From positions 1 to 64,000 of the forward strand of contig NZ_JAGGPU010000008.1 of NCBI RefSeq assembly GCF_018613605.1: DNA of 64,000 bases. The letters run 5' to 3'. The notes under the pieces were generated by a model. It was not told the DNA's origin, did no database searches, and saw nothing but the letters and a program-made list of their open reading frames with translations. Made by a program: the position numbers and the translations under genes. Each line of letters opens with the position of its first letter. The stretch's first letter is position 1. This DNA comes from Pedobacter sp. ISL-64. GTDB taxonomy: Bacteria > Bacteroidota > Bacteroidia > Sphingobacteriales > Sphingobacteriaceae. Positions 53,305 through 62,144 of the stretch are shown here, in pieces.

Positions 53305-53384
53305 AATATCGGGTAATTAGCCGATATTTCTATTTATCGGGTAATTAGCCGATATTTTAAATTATCGGGCATTTAGCCGATATT
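53305..53384. promoter_or_regulatory. Three palindromic operators at 28-bp period between satD and the repair cassette
   Basis: Three copies of TATCGGGTAATTAGCCGATA start at 53307, 53335 and 53363, spaced exactly 28 bp. The third varies in the centre as GGGCATTTAGCC. Each is an imperfect palindrome TATCGGnTAATTAnCCGATA. They occupy most of the 155-bp gap between the divergent satD and exonuclease genes. SatD has an HTH and is the nearest candidate binder. Confidence 0.85.
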
Positions 53385-53422
53385 GATCTAAAACTAATCA
53401 ATAAATTTATTGTTTAGTAGCT

Positions 53423-54451
53423 ATGGCATTAATAGAATTTACCAAAAGAGGAATTTATTGTAAGCAGGGCGATTTTTACATAGATCCTTGGTGGCCTGTA
53501 GATTATGCGGTTACAACACATGGACATAGTGATCATGTGCGTTTTGGAAATAAATACTATCTCTGCCATACCTTAACCAAGCCTATCATCAAACGCAGGA
53601 TCAGCGAAGATTTGAACGTAGAAACATTGGAATATGGAGAAAGCACTATCCGCAATGGGGTGAATATTTCATTTTTTCCTGCCGGACATATTATCGGATC
53701 TGCCCAGGTGCGTTTAGCTTATAAAGGTGAAATTTGTGTAATCTCTGGTGATTATAAAATTGAAGATGATGGCATTACCACACCCTTCGAGCCTGTTAAG
53801 TGTCATTCTTTTGTTTCCGAGAGCACTTTTGGTTTACCTGTTTACAAATGGCAAAAGCAAGAAATTGTTTTTAATGGCATTAAGAGTTGGGTGAGCGATA
53901 ATATTATACAGCAAAAAACAAGTGTATTAATTGCCTATAGTTTGGGCAAAGCACAACGTTTGATTAAAAATTTGGCTGGTGATATTCCTATTTACGTACA
54001 TAACAGCATTGCTAATCTGAATGAAGTGATTATTGATGCAGGTGTAAAGCTTCCAAAAACCATCAGAATTACTCCTGAAACTACTAAGGATGAATTACAG
54101 AAGGGTATTGTAATTGTCCCACCTGCTATGAGGGATAGCCGCTGGATCAAAAATTTAGCTCAACCCGTAACAGGTATTTGTTCTGGTTGGATGCAGGTGC
54201 GGGCACACCGCCGTTGGCAAAGTGCAGATGCCGGCTTTGCGCTGAGTGATCATGCTGATTGGCCCGGCTTAATGGAAGCTATTACTGCAACCGGAGCGGA
54301 AAAAGTATATGTTACTCATGGCTTTACGGCTGCCTTTAGTCGGTTTTTAAATGATGCAGGCATAGAAGCTGCTGAAGTGTTAACCAAATTTGGGCAAGAA
54401 GATGATGAAGAGAATAAAGTAGATCTGGCTGATCAAAACGAAAATAAATAA
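53423..54451 (+). CDS. Ligase-associated DNA exonuclease (Lexo), metallo-beta-lactamase fold
   Basis: A 342-residue nuclease of the beta-CASP/MBL type found with bacterial ATP-dependent ligases. The metal motif HGHSDH is at 33-38, the second site is SGDYKIEDDG, and LSDHADWPGL near residue 274 supplies another His/Asp. The C-terminus THGFTAAFSRFL closes the MBL domain. It is the first gene of a four-gene repair cassette and overlaps nothing; the ligase starts 2 bp after its stop. Confidence 0.92.
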   Translation: MALIEFTKRGIYCKQGDFYIDPWWPVDYAVTTHGHSDHVRFGNKYYLCHTLTKPIIKRRISEDLNVETLEYGESTIRNGVNISFFPAGHIIGSAQVRLAYKGEICVISGDYKIEDDGITTPFEPVKCHSFVSESTFGLPVYKWQKQEIVFNGIKSWVSDNIIQQKTSVLIAYSLGKAQRLIKNLAGDIPIYVHNSIANLNEVIIDAGVKLPKTIRITPETTKDELQKGIVIVPPAMRDSRWIKNLAQPVTGICSGWMQVRAHRRWQSADAGFALSDHADWPGLMEAITATGAEKVYVTHGFTAAFSRFLNDAGIEAAEVLTKFGQEDDEENKVDLADQNENK

Positions 54452-54453
54452 CG

Positions 54454-56043
54454 ATGAAACGTTTTGCCCAATTGATCCAACAGCTCGAACTGAGCAATAA
54501 AACCAACGATAAAATCGCGGCATTGGTTAATTATTTTAACCATGCTGATGATAAAGACAAGGTGTGGGTTATCGCATTGTTTACAGGTAAAAAACCTAAA
54601 AGACCGATTAAATCAGCCCTGCTTAAATACTGGGCCATAAACATTACCGAAACGCCAGAATGGTTATTTGCCGAAAGTTATGCCAATGTTGGCGATTTAA
54701 GCGAAACCATCGCCCTGTTATTGCCGCCTGCCGAAAACACCTCAGATTTTCAATTGCATAAATGGGTTGAAGATTTGCACGATCTGGAAGGTAAAGATGA
54801 TGAAACTAAAAAAGAATTTATTCTGAGCGCATGGAATAAACTCGAAACACAGGAACGTTTTATTTTTAACAAATTGATTTCTGGAAATTTCAGGATTGGT
54901 GTTTCCAACAAAATGCTGGTGAATGCACTGGCTAAACAAAGCAGTTTAGATAGCGCCCAGATTATGCATAGCATAATGGGGAAATGGAATCCTTATGAAA
55001 TTACTTTTCACGAACTGATAAATGGTATCCATGTGAATACCGATAATTCCTGGCCTTACCCCTTTTGCCTCGCCTACGCCTTAGAGCAAGAACCAGAGAA
55101 ATTGGGTGATATTTCTGAATGGCAGGCCGAATGGAAATGGGACGGCATCCGCGGGCAGATTGTAAAACGGAATGGAGAACTCTTTATCTGGAGCCGTGGC
55201 GAAGAACTGGTTACAGAACAATTCCCCGAATTGCATTTTATGATCGACGTTTTGCCTGATGGTGTGGTTTTAGATGGTGAAATACTGGCTGTACAAGATA
55301 AACAGGTTTTATCATTCAGTACGCTGCAACAACGTTTAAACCGCAAAACGATTAGTAAAAAACAATTGGAAGATGCACCCATTGGCTTTTTTGTTTATGA
55401 TATTTTAGAATATGAAGCCAAGGATTTTAGAGAAGAACCTTTAAGTATAAGACGAAAAATACTCGAGGGGTTGATTGGTGGCTTAGCTGAAAGTCCAGTG
55501 ATGATCTCTCCGGTAATCAATTGCCATTCGTGGGAAGAATTGGCGGAGCTAAGACAAACATCCCGATCGATCAACAGCGAGGGGATTATGCTGAAGAAGT
55601 TAAGCTCTCATTATCATAGTGGGCGAAAAAGGGGCGATTGGTGGAAATGGAAAATCAATCCCTACACGGTTGATGCGGTAATGATTTATGCACAAAAAGG
55701 AAGTGGCAGAAGGGCTAATTTCTTTACCGATTATACCTTTGCTGTTCGTGATGGCGAAAACTTAGTCACGATTGCAAAAGCCTATTCGGGCTTAACAGAT
55801 AAAGAAATTAAAGAAGTAAATGCCTTTGTAACCCGTAATGCAATTGAAAAGTTTGGACCGGTACGTACTGTAAAACCCGAACTGGTTTTCGAAATTGCAT
55901 TTGAGGGAATTGCTGAAAGTAAACGGCATAAAGCAGGTTTAGCGTTGCGTTTTCCACGTATATTGCGGTGGCGAAAAGACAAAAAAGCCAATGAAATTAA
56001 TACTTTGGAAGATTTGAGGCAATTGTTAGCATCAACATTGTAA
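54454..56043 (+). CDS. ATP-dependent DNA ligase (cassette type, LigC/LigB-like)
   Basis: A 529-residue ligase. The N-terminal DNA-binding domain (about 1-200) precedes the nucleotidyltransferase domain, where Lys228 in EWKWDGIRGQ is adenylated. Motif III is FFVYDILEYEAKDF, motif V is EGIMLKKLSSHYHSGRKRGD plus WWKWK, and the OB domain ends the protein. It seals nicks using ATP, in contrast to the NAD-dependent housekeeping LigA. It is coupled closely to the Lexo gene upstream. Confidence 0.94.
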   Translation: MKRFAQLIQQLELSNKTNDKIAALVNYFNHADDKDKVWVIALFTGKKPKRPIKSALLKYWAINITETPEWLFAESYANVGDLSETIALLLPPAENTSDFQLHKWVEDLHDLEGKDDETKKEFILSAWNKLETQERFIFNKLISGNFRIGVSNKMLVNALAKQSSLDSAQIMHSIMGKWNPYEITFHELINGIHVNTDNSWPYPFCLAYALEQEPEKLGDISEWQAEWKWDGIRGQIVKRNGELFIWSRGEELVTEQFPELHFMIDVLPDGVVLDGEILAVQDKQVLSFSTLQQRLNRKTISKKQLEDAPIGFFVYDILEYEAKDFREEPLSIRRKILEGLIGGLAESPVMISPVINCHSWEELAELRQTSRSINSEGIMLKKLSSHYHSGRKRGDWWKWKINPYTVDAVMIYAQKGSGRRANFFTDYTFAVRDGENLVTIAKAYSGLTDKEIKEVNAFVTRNAIEKFGPVRTVKPELVFEIAFEGIAESKRHKAGLALRFPRILRWRKDKKANEINTLEDLRQLLASTL

Positions 56044-56380
56044 AATTAAACCATGATCTCCATAGAACAGATTAATATAAAAAAATAATTTGAAAAGCAG
56101 GTTCCTGTGCGCATCGGAATCGAAAGTCCTGCCATTCGCTTTACTTCGCCCGATGAAAAATCGGGCCTGTGTTCGCTACTGTCAGGTTTAGCTTAATAGG
56201 TTTGCCTCTCGATTTTAAACCCGACAGCAGCGATACCCTTTTTTGTTATTGATAAATTAACATTTAACGGTAATTACAAAAAAGGTAAAGCGTATGGCGG
56301 GACTGCTCTAACCGAAGCATTACTGTTATTGCTTTTCAAAAAACAATTAGAAAACCCATCAAAAGCAGCGATATTTAAGC
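56044..56380. other. Non-coding repeat-like insert splitting the repair cassette
   Basis: 337 bases between the ligase and helicase genes with no supported gene. They contain a CGCCCGATGAAAAATCGGGC hairpin near 56147 and CCCGACAGCAGCGATACCC near 56218. CCTTTTTTG and CAAAAAAGG arms lie around 56235-56285, followed by TATGGCGGGACTGC. These resemble the AGCGATAGC/CCCGCTATCC dispersed repeats at 1-75 and 14785-14880. Confidence 0.6.
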
Positions 56381-58858
56381 ATGGACCAAACCAAAACCAA
56401 AGGTTATAAAAAGATAAAAGCATGGCTAAAGACCAATAAACGCAAGCCTTTTCAGTTTCAGGAAGATGCCTGGCAGTATTATTTGGATGGTTACAGTGGT
56501 TTGGTAAATGCACCTACAGGTTTTGGAAAAACATTTTCTTTATTTTTAGCCGTAGTAATTGAAGCTTTAAATGCAACTAAAGGCAACAATAAAAAAGCAA
56601 AAGACCGTTTACAGTTAATCTGGATTACGCCGCTCCGCTCCCTGGCCAAAGATATTGCAAGGGCCATGCGCGAAACCTTATTGGAGCTGGAGTTGGATTG
56701 GCACGTTGGTGTGCGTAATGGTGATACCTCTCAGGCAGAGAAATTACAGCAGAAAAAATCGATGCCCGAAATTTTGTTGATTACACCAGAAAGCCTGCAC
56801 TTGTTACTGGCGCAAAAAGGCGCTTCAACTTTGTTCAAAAATCTTAAGTGTATTGTTGCTGATGAATGGCATGAGCTTTTAGGAAGTAAACGAGGTGTGT
56901 TGGTGGAGTTGGCCGTATCGCGGATTAAGGGCTTACAAAAGCTAGAGAAAAACCAGTTTTTAAGAATTTGGGGAATTTCTGCCACTATTGGTAATATTGA
57001 AGAGGCACTGGATGTACTCGAACCCAATATGGAGGCCAAACGGATTATTGTTAAAGCTGATTTAGAGAAGAAAATCCTGATCAAATCAATTTTACCCGAT
57101 GATATCGAAACATTGCCCTGGGCTGGGCACTTGGGTTTAAAACTGGCCTACAAGCTTTTACCGATTATTGAGAAAAGTAAAACCACTTTAATTTTTATCA
57201 ATACCCGCGGACAATCGGAAATGTGGTATCAACATTTGTTGAATATCGAGCCCGAACTCGCCGGAAGGATTGCCATACACCATGGATCTATAGATTTCGA
57301 GCTTCGTAACTGGATTGAAGATGCTTTACATACCGGACAGCTTAAAGCTGTTATTGCTACTTCATCGTTAGATTTGGGCGTCGATTTTAAACCTGTTGAT
57401 ACTGTTGTTCAGGTAGGCTCGCCAAAGGGTGTTGCCCGGTTTTTGCAAAGGGCGGGCCGCTCCGGCCACTCCCCTCACGAAACCTCTAAAATATATTTTT
57501 TACCTACCCATGCATTAGAACTGGTAGAAGCAGCAGCGATTAAAGAAGCAGCCAAAACCAACAATATAGAGAGCCGTGAGCCTTTTATCATGGTATTTGA
57601 TACCTTAGTTCAATATTTGGTTACATTGGCTATAGGCGACGGATTTGATGATAAAATCATTTACGAAGAGATTAAGAACACCCATGCTTTTAAGCTTATC
57701 CTTCCCGAAGAATGGACCTGGGTAATGCAATTTATTACCTCAGGTGGAGATAGTTTAAGTGCCTACACCGAATTTAAGAAAGTAGTTAAGGACGAAGATG
57801 GGCTTTGGAAAGTAAAGAGCAGACAATTGGCTATGCGACACCGGTTGCATATTGGAACAATTGTAAGTGATGCAATGTTAAAGGTTAAATTCATTTCCGG
57901 TGGTTACATCGGAATGGTTGAAGAATATTTTGTTACCCGGTTAAAAGCTGGCGATAATTTCCGTCTGGCTGGCAGGGTTTTAGAATTTATCCAGGTAAAA
58001 GATATGACTGTTGTGGTGAGGGTAAGTAAACAGAAAAATGCGATCTCTCCGAGCTGGAATGGTGGCCGCTTACCCCTTTCTTCCAATTTAGGGTCGGTTT
58101 TGCGGAAAAAATACAATGAAGCATTGGATAAAACACATCAGGATGAAGAATTAGATGCGGTGTATCCTCTGTTTCTATTACAGGAAAAACGTTCTCATGT
58201 ACCTAAAAATGATGAATTACTTATCGAACTCATTAATAACAAAGAAGGTTTTCATCTCTTTGCCTATCCATTTGAAGGGCGTTTGGTACATGAGGTTTTG
58301 GCTGCCCTGGTTGCGTATCGTTTAAGTAAATTGTTGCCCATCAGTTTTTCTATTGCCATGAACGATTATGGTTTTGAACTTTTGAGCGAAACAGAAATTC
58401 CTATGGACGAATCGATTGCCTACGAGGTTTTTTCGCCTGTAAATTTGACCGAAGATATTACGTTGAGTATCAATTCAACTGAAATGGCAAGACGGAAATT
58501 TAGAGATATTGCCTGCATTTCCGGACTCGTTTTTCAGGGTTACCCTGGTAAATATGTAGCCAATAAGCACCTCCAGTCATCTGCTGGTTTGTTTTTTAAT
58601 GTTTTTAGCGATTATGATAAACATAATTTACTTTTGCGACAGGCATATGATGAAGTTTTTTACCAACAACTGGAAGAGCCAAGGTTGGCGGCAGCATTGG
58701 ATCGAATTCAGCATGGAGCAATTGTAATCACCAATCCTAAAAGTTTTACACCCCTGTCCTTCCCGATTAAGGTAGATAGCCTGCGTGAAAATATGAGCTC
58801 AGAAGAATTGGAACAACGGATTGTAAGGATGAAGGCAGAATCGGAAAAAATTAAGTAA
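56381..58858 (+). CDS. Ligase-associated Lhr-Core DEXH-box DNA helicase
   Basis: An 825-residue superfamily 2 helicase. Walker A is APTGFGKT at 44-51, the DEXH box is DEWH at 161-164, motif III is WGISATIG, and motif VI reads GRSGHSPHETSK. The Lhr-type winged helix and core domains fill the C-terminal half. Lhr-Core enzymes translocate 3'-5' on single-stranded DNA and act with the neighbouring ligase, Lexo and PdeM. A 337-bp insert separates it from the ligase gene. Confidence 0.93.
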   Translation: MDQTKTKGYKKIKAWLKTNKRKPFQFQEDAWQYYLDGYSGLVNAPTGFGKTFSLFLAVVIEALNATKGNNKKAKDRLQLIWITPLRSLAKDIARAMRETLLELELDWHVGVRNGDTSQAEKLQQKKSMPEILLITPESLHLLLAQKGASTLFKNLKCIVADEWHELLGSKRGVLVELAVSRIKGLQKLEKNQFLRIWGISATIGNIEEALDVLEPNMEAKRIIVKADLEKKILIKSILPDDIETLPWAGHLGLKLAYKLLPIIEKSKTTLIFINTRGQSEMWYQHLLNIEPELAGRIAIHHGSIDFELRNWIEDALHTGQLKAVIATSSLDLGVDFKPVDTVVQVGSPKGVARFLQRAGRSGHSPHETSKIYFLPTHALELVEAAAIKEAAKTNNIESREPFIMVFDTLVQYLVTLAIGDGFDDKIIYEEIKNTHAFKLILPEEWTWVMQFITSGGDSLSAYTEFKKVVKDEDGLWKVKSRQLAMRHRLHIGTIVSDAMLKVKFISGGYIGMVEEYFVTRLKAGDNFRLAGRVLEFIQVKDMTVVVRVSKQKNAISPSWNGGRLPLSSNLGSVLRKKYNEALDKTHQDEELDAVYPLFLLQEKRSHVPKNDELLIELINNKEGFHLFAYPFEGRLVHEVLAALVAYRLSKLLPISFSIAMNDYGFELLSETEIPMDESIAYEVFSPVNLTEDITLSINSTEMARRKFRDIACISGLVFQGYPGKYVANKHLQSSAGLFFNVFSDYDKHNLLLRQAYDEVFYQQLEEPRLAAALDRIQHGAIVITNPKSFTPLSFPIKVDSLRENMSSEELEQRIVRMKAESEKIK

Positions 58859-58865
58859 AATTACC

Positions 58866-58922
58866 TGTCAAGTTGAGCCTGTCGAAACGCCTCAAAAGCC
58901 CTTCGACAAGCTCAGGATGACA
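58866..58922. repeat. Dispersed palindromic repeat in the helicase-PdeM gap
   Basis: TGTCAAGTTGAGCCTGTCGA at the left and TTCGACAAGCTCAGGATGACA at the right form an imperfect inverted repeat around CGCCTCAAAAGCC. Similar units lie at 15001 and 32152. It is placed in the 77-bp gap between cassette genes. Confidence 0.7.
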
Positions 58923-58935
58923 TAGCATAAAATAA

Positions 58936-59574
58936 ATGACCATTACAAGCCAGGGTGAAGAATTGATTTTAAATAAAGAAAGGGCTTTGTTTTTACCTAA
59001 ACATCAGCTTTTGGCCCTAAGCGATCTGCATTTGGGTAAATCTGCGCACTTCCGTCAGGCCGGTTTGCAAGTACCTTCTACCATTGCCCAAACAGATCTT
59101 CAACGCTTAAGTTTGTTGATTAAACAATACAACCCTAAAACATTGCTAATTAATGGAGATATGTTTCATCATGGTTTGAATACCGATATTGATGAATTTT
59201 CTGTATGGAGAAAACAATACCAGGAGCTTAACTTTCTATTGGTAAAGGGGAACCACGATAGGCTTTCGGACGCCAATTATGCTACGATGAATATCGAAAT
59301 ACATGAACCTAGTTTTTGCCTGGGGCCATTTTGCTTTATTCATGATGCTCCAAATGGTATGGAAGAAGAGTTATACCCCATCAGCGGCCATATCCATCCG
59401 GGGGTAACCATTGTGGGCAAAGCCAAGCAAAGATTAAAATTTCCATGCTTCTATTTTGGTAAAGACTACGCCGTTTTGCCCGCTTTTAGTTTATTTACCG
59501 GGCTTTATACGGTTTATCCGAAAGTAAACGAACGCATTTTTGCAGTAACGCCTAAAAGTGTGGTAGAAGTTTAG
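58936..59574 (+). CDS. pdeM: Ligase-associated DNA damage response endonuclease PdeM
   Basis: A 212-residue calcineurin-like metallophosphoesterase. Metal ligands are visible in LSDLHLGK (Asp30, His32), [17 protein letters not shown] and ISGHIHPG, in the standard order. PdeM enzymes are manganese-dependent endonucleases of the Lhr-Core/ligase/Lexo cluster. It is the last gene of the cassette here. Its 3' end overlaps that of the convergent trxA gene by four bases. Confidence 0.92.
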   Translation: MTITSQGEELILNKERALFLPKHQLLALSDLHLGKSAHFRQAGLQVPSTIAQTDLQRLSLLIKQYNPKTLLINGDMFHHGLNTDIDEFSVWRKQYQELNFLLVKGNHDRLSDANYATMNIEIHEPSFCLGPFCFIHDAPNGMEEELYPISGHIHPGVTIVGKAKQRLKFPCFYFGKDYAVLPAFSLFTGLYTVYPKVNERIFAVTPKSVVEV

Positions 59575-59867
59575 GCGTGAGCATCAATTACCTGTTTCAA
59601 CTGCGATACCTGTAAAACACCACTTTGTCTCCACACCTGTTTTCCGTTTTTAAAGAGAATTAAAGTAGGTACGCCCTGAATATTAAAAGAAGTAGCAGCT
59701 GGTTGATTTTTATCGATATCTACTTTAATGATAGAAACAGCATCGCCAACCTGAGATTTTAACTGCTCTAAAATTGGCTTCATCATTTTACAAGGACCGC
59801 ACCACTCGGCAAAAAAATCAACAAGAACAGGTTTATCACCGTTAATTAAATCTGAAAACTTAGCCAT
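59571..59867 (-). CDS. trxA: Thioredoxin
   Basis: A 98-residue thioredoxin with the active site WCGPC (Cys23 and Cys26), the cis-proline loop [11 protein letters not shown] and no signal peptide, so it is cytoplasmic. It supplies electrons to ribonucleotide reductase, methionine sulfoxide reductases and peroxiredoxins. A TATCTTTG minus-7 box lies 23 bp upstream. It is convergent with pdeM and overlaps it by four bases. Confidence 0.95.
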   Translation of the reverse strand: MAKFSDLINGDKPVLVDFFAEWCGPCKMMKPILEQLKSQVGDAVSIIKVDIDKNQPAATSFNIQGVPTLILFKNGKQVWRQSGVLQVSQLKQVIDAHA

Positions 59868-59889
59868 GATATTTGTGTTTATTTAGAAA

Positions 59890-59897
59890 CAAAGATA
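59890..59897 (-). promoter_or_regulatory. Bacteroidota minus-7 box for trxA
   Basis: TATCTTTG on the minus strand matches TAnnTTTG, 22 bp before the ATG. The minus-33 region has no clear TTTG. Confidence 0.45.
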
Positions 59898-59921
59898 AAC
59901 TGGATTGGTTTTTAACGAAAA

Positions 59922-60026
59922 TCGTCATTTCGAACGAAGTGCAACGTAGTTGAGAAATCTATAATAGATCTCTCCTCCGAAGGAGTTCCTTTGGAACATT
60001 CCGCTATGCTTCAGTCGAGATGACGA
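59922..60026. repeat. Compound dispersed palindromic repeat
   Basis: The outer arms TCGTCATTTCGA and TCGAGATGACGA, and GAGAAATCTAT with ATAGATCTCTC, frame an internal CTCCGAAGGAGTTCCTTTGG segment shared with 32240-32272. It lies between trxA and the upstream minus-strand gene. Confidence 0.75.
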
Positions 60027-60048
60027 ATTTGATTGATTAATTATTCAA

Positions 60049-60663
60049 TTAAGCGCTTATTGGCAATTCTGCGGCTAAGGCAGCAACCCAACTTTCAAAT
60101 AAAGCTTTTTCGATTTTGATTACCTCAGCTGCATGATTTTCCCAATCATCGGAAAAACTAACCAGTTGGTTCATCATTTCTTCTAAGTGGCCTTCCTCTT
60201 CTAAAATAATCGATTTTACGTTTACTTTGCTTTTAGCTTCATCTAAAACCGCTTGATAAATTGGATACAATTCATCGGCACGCACTTCAATCGCATAGGT
60301 AACAAATAAATAGGCAGCGAATTTTAAATCGTAACCGGAAAGGTTAAATACAGCTTTTAAATAACGACAAACCGCAATATCTAAAGCATGCAAATAGTAT
60401 TTTGTATGATTTGGAGATAACAACTCAGCATTCGAGTAAGTTTTACAAAGTGTCTCGTCAATCTTCGAAATCTGCTTTTTTAAATAATAAGCATGACGAT
60501 GCTCTTCTGCAGCGTGTTTAAGAATAATCAGGTTTACATTTTCTTTATGCTCTGAAGCTGAAATCTTCTTTGCACCTGCATTTTCCATATAAGATAGCGT
60601 ATTTAACCATTTGGCATGCAATACGTTATCCGAAACTATCAATTTTAAATTTGAAGCTAACAT
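60049..60663 (-). CDS. Predicted ferritin-like diiron protein
   Basis: A 204-residue all-helical protein with no signal peptide. Potential metal ligands follow a ferritin-like plan: Glu27, Glu54-x-x-His57 (in AAEEHRHAYY), Glu126 (YAIEVRAD) and Glu156-x-x-His159 (LEEEGHLEEM). The paired ExxH motifs in separate helices are the hallmark of this fold. The assignment is from motif spacing only; I do not recognise a characterised family. A role in oxidation chemistry or iron handling is possible. Confidence 0.65.
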   Translation of the reverse strand: MLASNLKLIVSDNVLHAKWLNTLSYMENAGAKKISASEHKENVNLIILKHAAEEHRHAYYLKKQISKIDETLCKTYSNAELLSPNHTKYYLHALDIAVCRYLKAVFNLSGYDLKFAAYLFVTYAIEVRADELYPIYQAVLDEAKSKVNVKSIILEEEGHLEEMMNQLVSFSDDWENHAAEVIKIEKALFESWVAALAAELPISA

Positions 60664-60735
60664 TCTTGATTGTTAAACTGGTAAATTGTTAATTGTTGAC
60701 CTTACACCAACTGAAAAAAGTTAATTATAAACTGA

Positions 60736-62088
60736 TTAAATTTCTCTGTTCAGGTCCCAGCCTTCTAAATAATCTGCTACTCTACGCACAAACATTCCCC
60801 CTAAAGAACCGTCTACAACCCTGTGGTCGTAAGATAAAGACAAGAACATCATATGTCTAATCGCAATCACATCACCATGTTCGGTTTCTAAAACAGCTGG
60901 TTTCTTTTTAATGGCGCCAACGGCTAAAATAGCCACCTGAGGCTGGTTAATAATTGGTGTGCCCATTACATTTCCGAAACTACCTACATTAGTTAACGTA
61001 AAAGTGCCACCTTGCGTTTCATCAGGCTTTAGTTTAGAGTTTCTCGCTCTCGCAGCCAAATCATTAACTGCTTTTGTTAAGCCAACCAAATTTAACTGAT
61101 CAGCATTTCTAATTACAGGAACGATTAGGTTTCCACTTGGTAAAGCTGCGGCCATACCAATATTGATATCGCGTTTTTTGATAATCTGCGTGCCGTTAAC
61201 CGAAACATTGATCATCGGGAAATCTTTTATCGCTTTAGCAACTGCCTCTACAAATATTGGCGTAAAGGTTATCTTTTCATTTTCACGCTTTTCGAAGCTG
61301 TTTTTTACTTTATTGCGCCATAAAACCATATTGGTTACGTCGGCTTCAACAAACGAAGTTACATGCGGTGAAGTTGTTTTACTCATTACCATATGATCGG
61401 CAATCAGTTTACGCATTCTATCCATCTCTATAATTTCGTCGCCACCACCAACACTGGTTGTTGATGTTTTATTTACAACTGGCGCTGCTGAACTTGTTTT
61501 ATTTTCAGCCGTTTGGTTTGTTGGTGGAGTGGGCGCTGTTATGATAACTGTTTTGGTTAAAATTGGTGATGCTCCATTTTTATTGGCAATATAATCTAAT
61601 AGATCATCTTTATTTAACCGTCCATCAGCACCAGAACCTTTAATCGCATCAAGCTCTGCTAACGAAATATTTTCTTGTGCAGCAATACTTTTAACCAGAG
61701 GAGAATAAAAGCGGTCAGACGAGCTGAAATCAGTTGCTGCAGTAGTGTTTTCTGATGGCAGTTGTGCAATTCCAGGAATAGTTTCAGTTTTTTCTTCAGC
61801 TATTGGCTTTTCTACAACCGGAGCTTCTGTTGTAGAGGTTTCTCCACCTTCAGTTTCAATAATGGCAATTACATCGCCCACCTGGGCAACTTCATCTGCA
61901 GCAAATAACTGTTTTACCAATTTACCGGCAACCGGAGAAGGAACTTCAGAGTCTACCTTATCAGTAGCGATTTCCAGAATGGTATCATCTAAATCAATAG
62001 AATCACCTGGTTGTTTTACCCATTTAATCACCGTTGCTTCCGCAACACTTTCACCCATTTTTGGTAACAATAGTTCGTATTGAGCCAT
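60736..62088 (-). CDS. 2-oxoacid dehydrogenase E2 (dihydrolipoamide acyltransferase)
   Basis: A 450-residue E2 subunit. One lipoyl domain (1-80) has Lys44 in EIATDKVDSEVPSPVAG. A Pro/Ala/Thr-rich linker leads to the peripheral subunit-binding domain (about 126-168, with FYSPLVKSIAAQENISLAEL), and then the catalytic domain with the terminal LSYDHRVVDGSLGGMF motif. The sequence suits the branched-chain or general 2-oxoacid complex more than a two-lipoyl pyruvate E2, but this is not certain. E1 and E3 genes are not in the window. Confidence 0.9.
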   Translation of the reverse strand: MAQYELLLPKMGESVAEATVIKWVKQPGDSIDLDDTILEIATDKVDSEVPSPVAGKLVKQLFAADEVAQVGDVIAIIETEGGETSTTEAPVVEKPIAEEKTETIPGIAQLPSENTTAATDFSSSDRFYSPLVKSIAAQENISLAELDAIKGSGADGRLNKDDLLDYIANKNGASPILTKTVIITAPTPPTNQTAENKTSSAAPVVNKTSTTSVGGGDEIIEMDRMRKLIADHMVMSKTTSPHVTSFVEADVTNMVLWRNKVKNSFEKRENEKITFTPIFVEAVAKAIKDFPMINVSVNGTQIIKKRDINIGMAAALPSGNLIVPVIRNADQLNLVGLTKAVNDLAARARNSKLKPDETQGGTFTLTNVGSFGNVMGTPIINQPQVAILAVGAIKKKPAVLETEHGDVIAIRHMMFLSLSYDHRVVDGSLGGMFVRRVADYLEGWDLNREI

Positions 62089-62121
62089 ATTAAATTACAG
62101 TATTTTATATTGGTAATGCTA

Positions 62122-62129
62122 CAAAAATA
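62122..62129 (-). promoter_or_regulatory. Bacteroidota minus-7 box for the E2 gene
   Basis: TATTTTTG on the minus strand matches TAnnTTTG and lies 34 bp before the ATG. Confidence 0.4.
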
Positions 62130-62144
62130 CAGTTTTTATTCTTT

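Noticed and set aside
53305..53384. CRISPR-like array of three repeats
   Set aside because: The spacers are only 8 bp and AT-rich, the units are palindromic operators in a promoter gap, and no cas gene is present.
54742..55991. Several minus-strand frames of 65-102 codons inside the ligase gene
   Set aside because: They are antisense shadows of a clearly conserved ligase with all nucleotidyltransferase motifs.
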